Assembly: GCA_946222055.1 (NCBI GenBank) | Contig: CAMIEW010000090.1 | Location: forward strand, 1 to 5,270 | From: an uncultured Porphyromonas sp. | GTDB taxonomy: Bacteria > Bacteroidota > Bacteroidia > Bacteroidales > Porphyromonadaceae | Reading direction: 5' to 3' | DNA length: 5,270 nucleotides | Shown: positions 5,046 to 5,270 of the stretch, in pieces | How positions within the stretch are numbered: position 1 is the stretch's first letter | Layout of the letters: the number at the start of each line of letters is the position of its first letter | Translations under genes and position numbers: made by a program | The notes under the pieces: model-generated | The model's database searches: none | What the model saw: the letters and a program-made list of their open reading frames with translations, nothing else | What the model was told of the DNA's origin: nothing

Positions 5046-5270
5046 ATGAAATTCAAACTCATAGACCTACCCTACGCAAAGGATGCGCTGGAGCCTGTGA
5101 TGAGCGAGGAGACTGTTTCTCTTCACCACGGCAAGCACCTCAATGGCTACGTCAACACTCTGAATAAACTGATCGAGGGCACCGACTTCGAGGACAAGTG
5201 CCTCAAGTCTATTGTCAAGGAAGCTGACGGCAAGATGTACAATCAGGCCGGACAGATCCTCAATCACAAC
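5046..5270 (+). CDS. sodB: Fe/Mn superoxide dismutase (N-terminal 75 residues, truncated by window edge)
   Basis: This enzyme dismutates superoxide to oxygen and peroxide in the cytoplasm and protects an anaerobe during oxygen exposure. The visible part begins with the family opening LPYAKDALEPVMSEETVSLH. His27 in SLHHGKHLNGYV is the first metal ligand and His74 in QILNHN, at the window edge, is the second; the remaining Asp and His ligands lie beyond it. Gln70 in NQAGQILNH occupies the second-sphere glutamine position typical of Fe-type and cambialistic SODs, as in Porphyromonas gingivalis SOD, so Fe or cambialistic use is inferred. The family is about 190-200 residues. The start at 5046 gives the usual N-terminus, with A/T-rich CAAATTATTCTTACC just upstream and no Shine-Dalgarno. 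It lies 121 bases after tdh; no confident promoter was found between them. Confidence 0.95.
   Translation, partial: MKFKLIDLPYAKDALEPVMSEETVSLHHGKHLNGYVNTLNKLIEGTDFEDKCLKSIVKEADGKMYNQAGQILNHN

Overview
The window looks like a Bacteroidota chromosome, most likely Porphyromonas or a close relative. Four things support this. The fumarate reductase is a Bacteroidetes-style set in C-A(-B) order with a single diheme cytochrome b. There is a ~660-residue NagB-like/LmbE-like fusion of the kind commonly annotated in Bacteroidales. The start of an Fe/Mn superoxide dismutase resembles the Porphyromonas type. Starts have A/T-rich leaders rather than clear Shine-Dalgarno sites, and one promoter fits the Bacteroidetes TTG-N20-TAnnTTTG pattern. 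The genus is inferred from remembered protein features, not from a database search.

Layout. Positions 1-256 (minus) hold the N-terminus of the FAD subunit of menaquinol:fumarate reductase/succinate dehydrogenase (frdA/sdhA), cut by the window edge. Positions 314-1042 (minus) hold its cytochrome b membrane anchor (frdC/sdhC), which is first in the operon. Positions 1043-1440 are a divergent promoter region. Positions 1441-3426 (plus) encode the 661-residue fusion. Positions 3427-3967 are a 541-base non-coding stretch rich in symmetric DNA: a 16-bp hairpin, three ACCGGT palindromes spaced exactly 22 bp apart within a 52-bp dyad, a 15-bp dyad, a perfect 33-bp tandem duplication, and two back-to-back small hairpins just before the next start codon. 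Positions 3968-4924 (plus) encode an SDR-family L-threonine 3-dehydrogenase. Positions 4925-5045 are a spacer with repeats and alternative hairpins. Positions 5046-5270 (plus) are the start of an Fe/Mn superoxide dismutase.

Function. The genes fit an amino-acid-fermenting, fumarate-respiring anaerobe. FrdCAB passes electrons from menaquinol to fumarate. Threonine dehydrogenase starts threonine breakdown to glycine and acetyl-CoA. SOD protects against oxygen exposure. The fusion probably acts on an amino-sugar derivative, but its deaminase half has lost the canonical catalytic residues while its deacetylase half keeps its metal site. Apart from frdC-frdA, the genes do not form an obvious operon.

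The observations most worth following are the degenerate NagB half of the fusion and the phased palindrome array at 3572-3623. No complete mobile element, CRISPR array or RNA gene was recognised.
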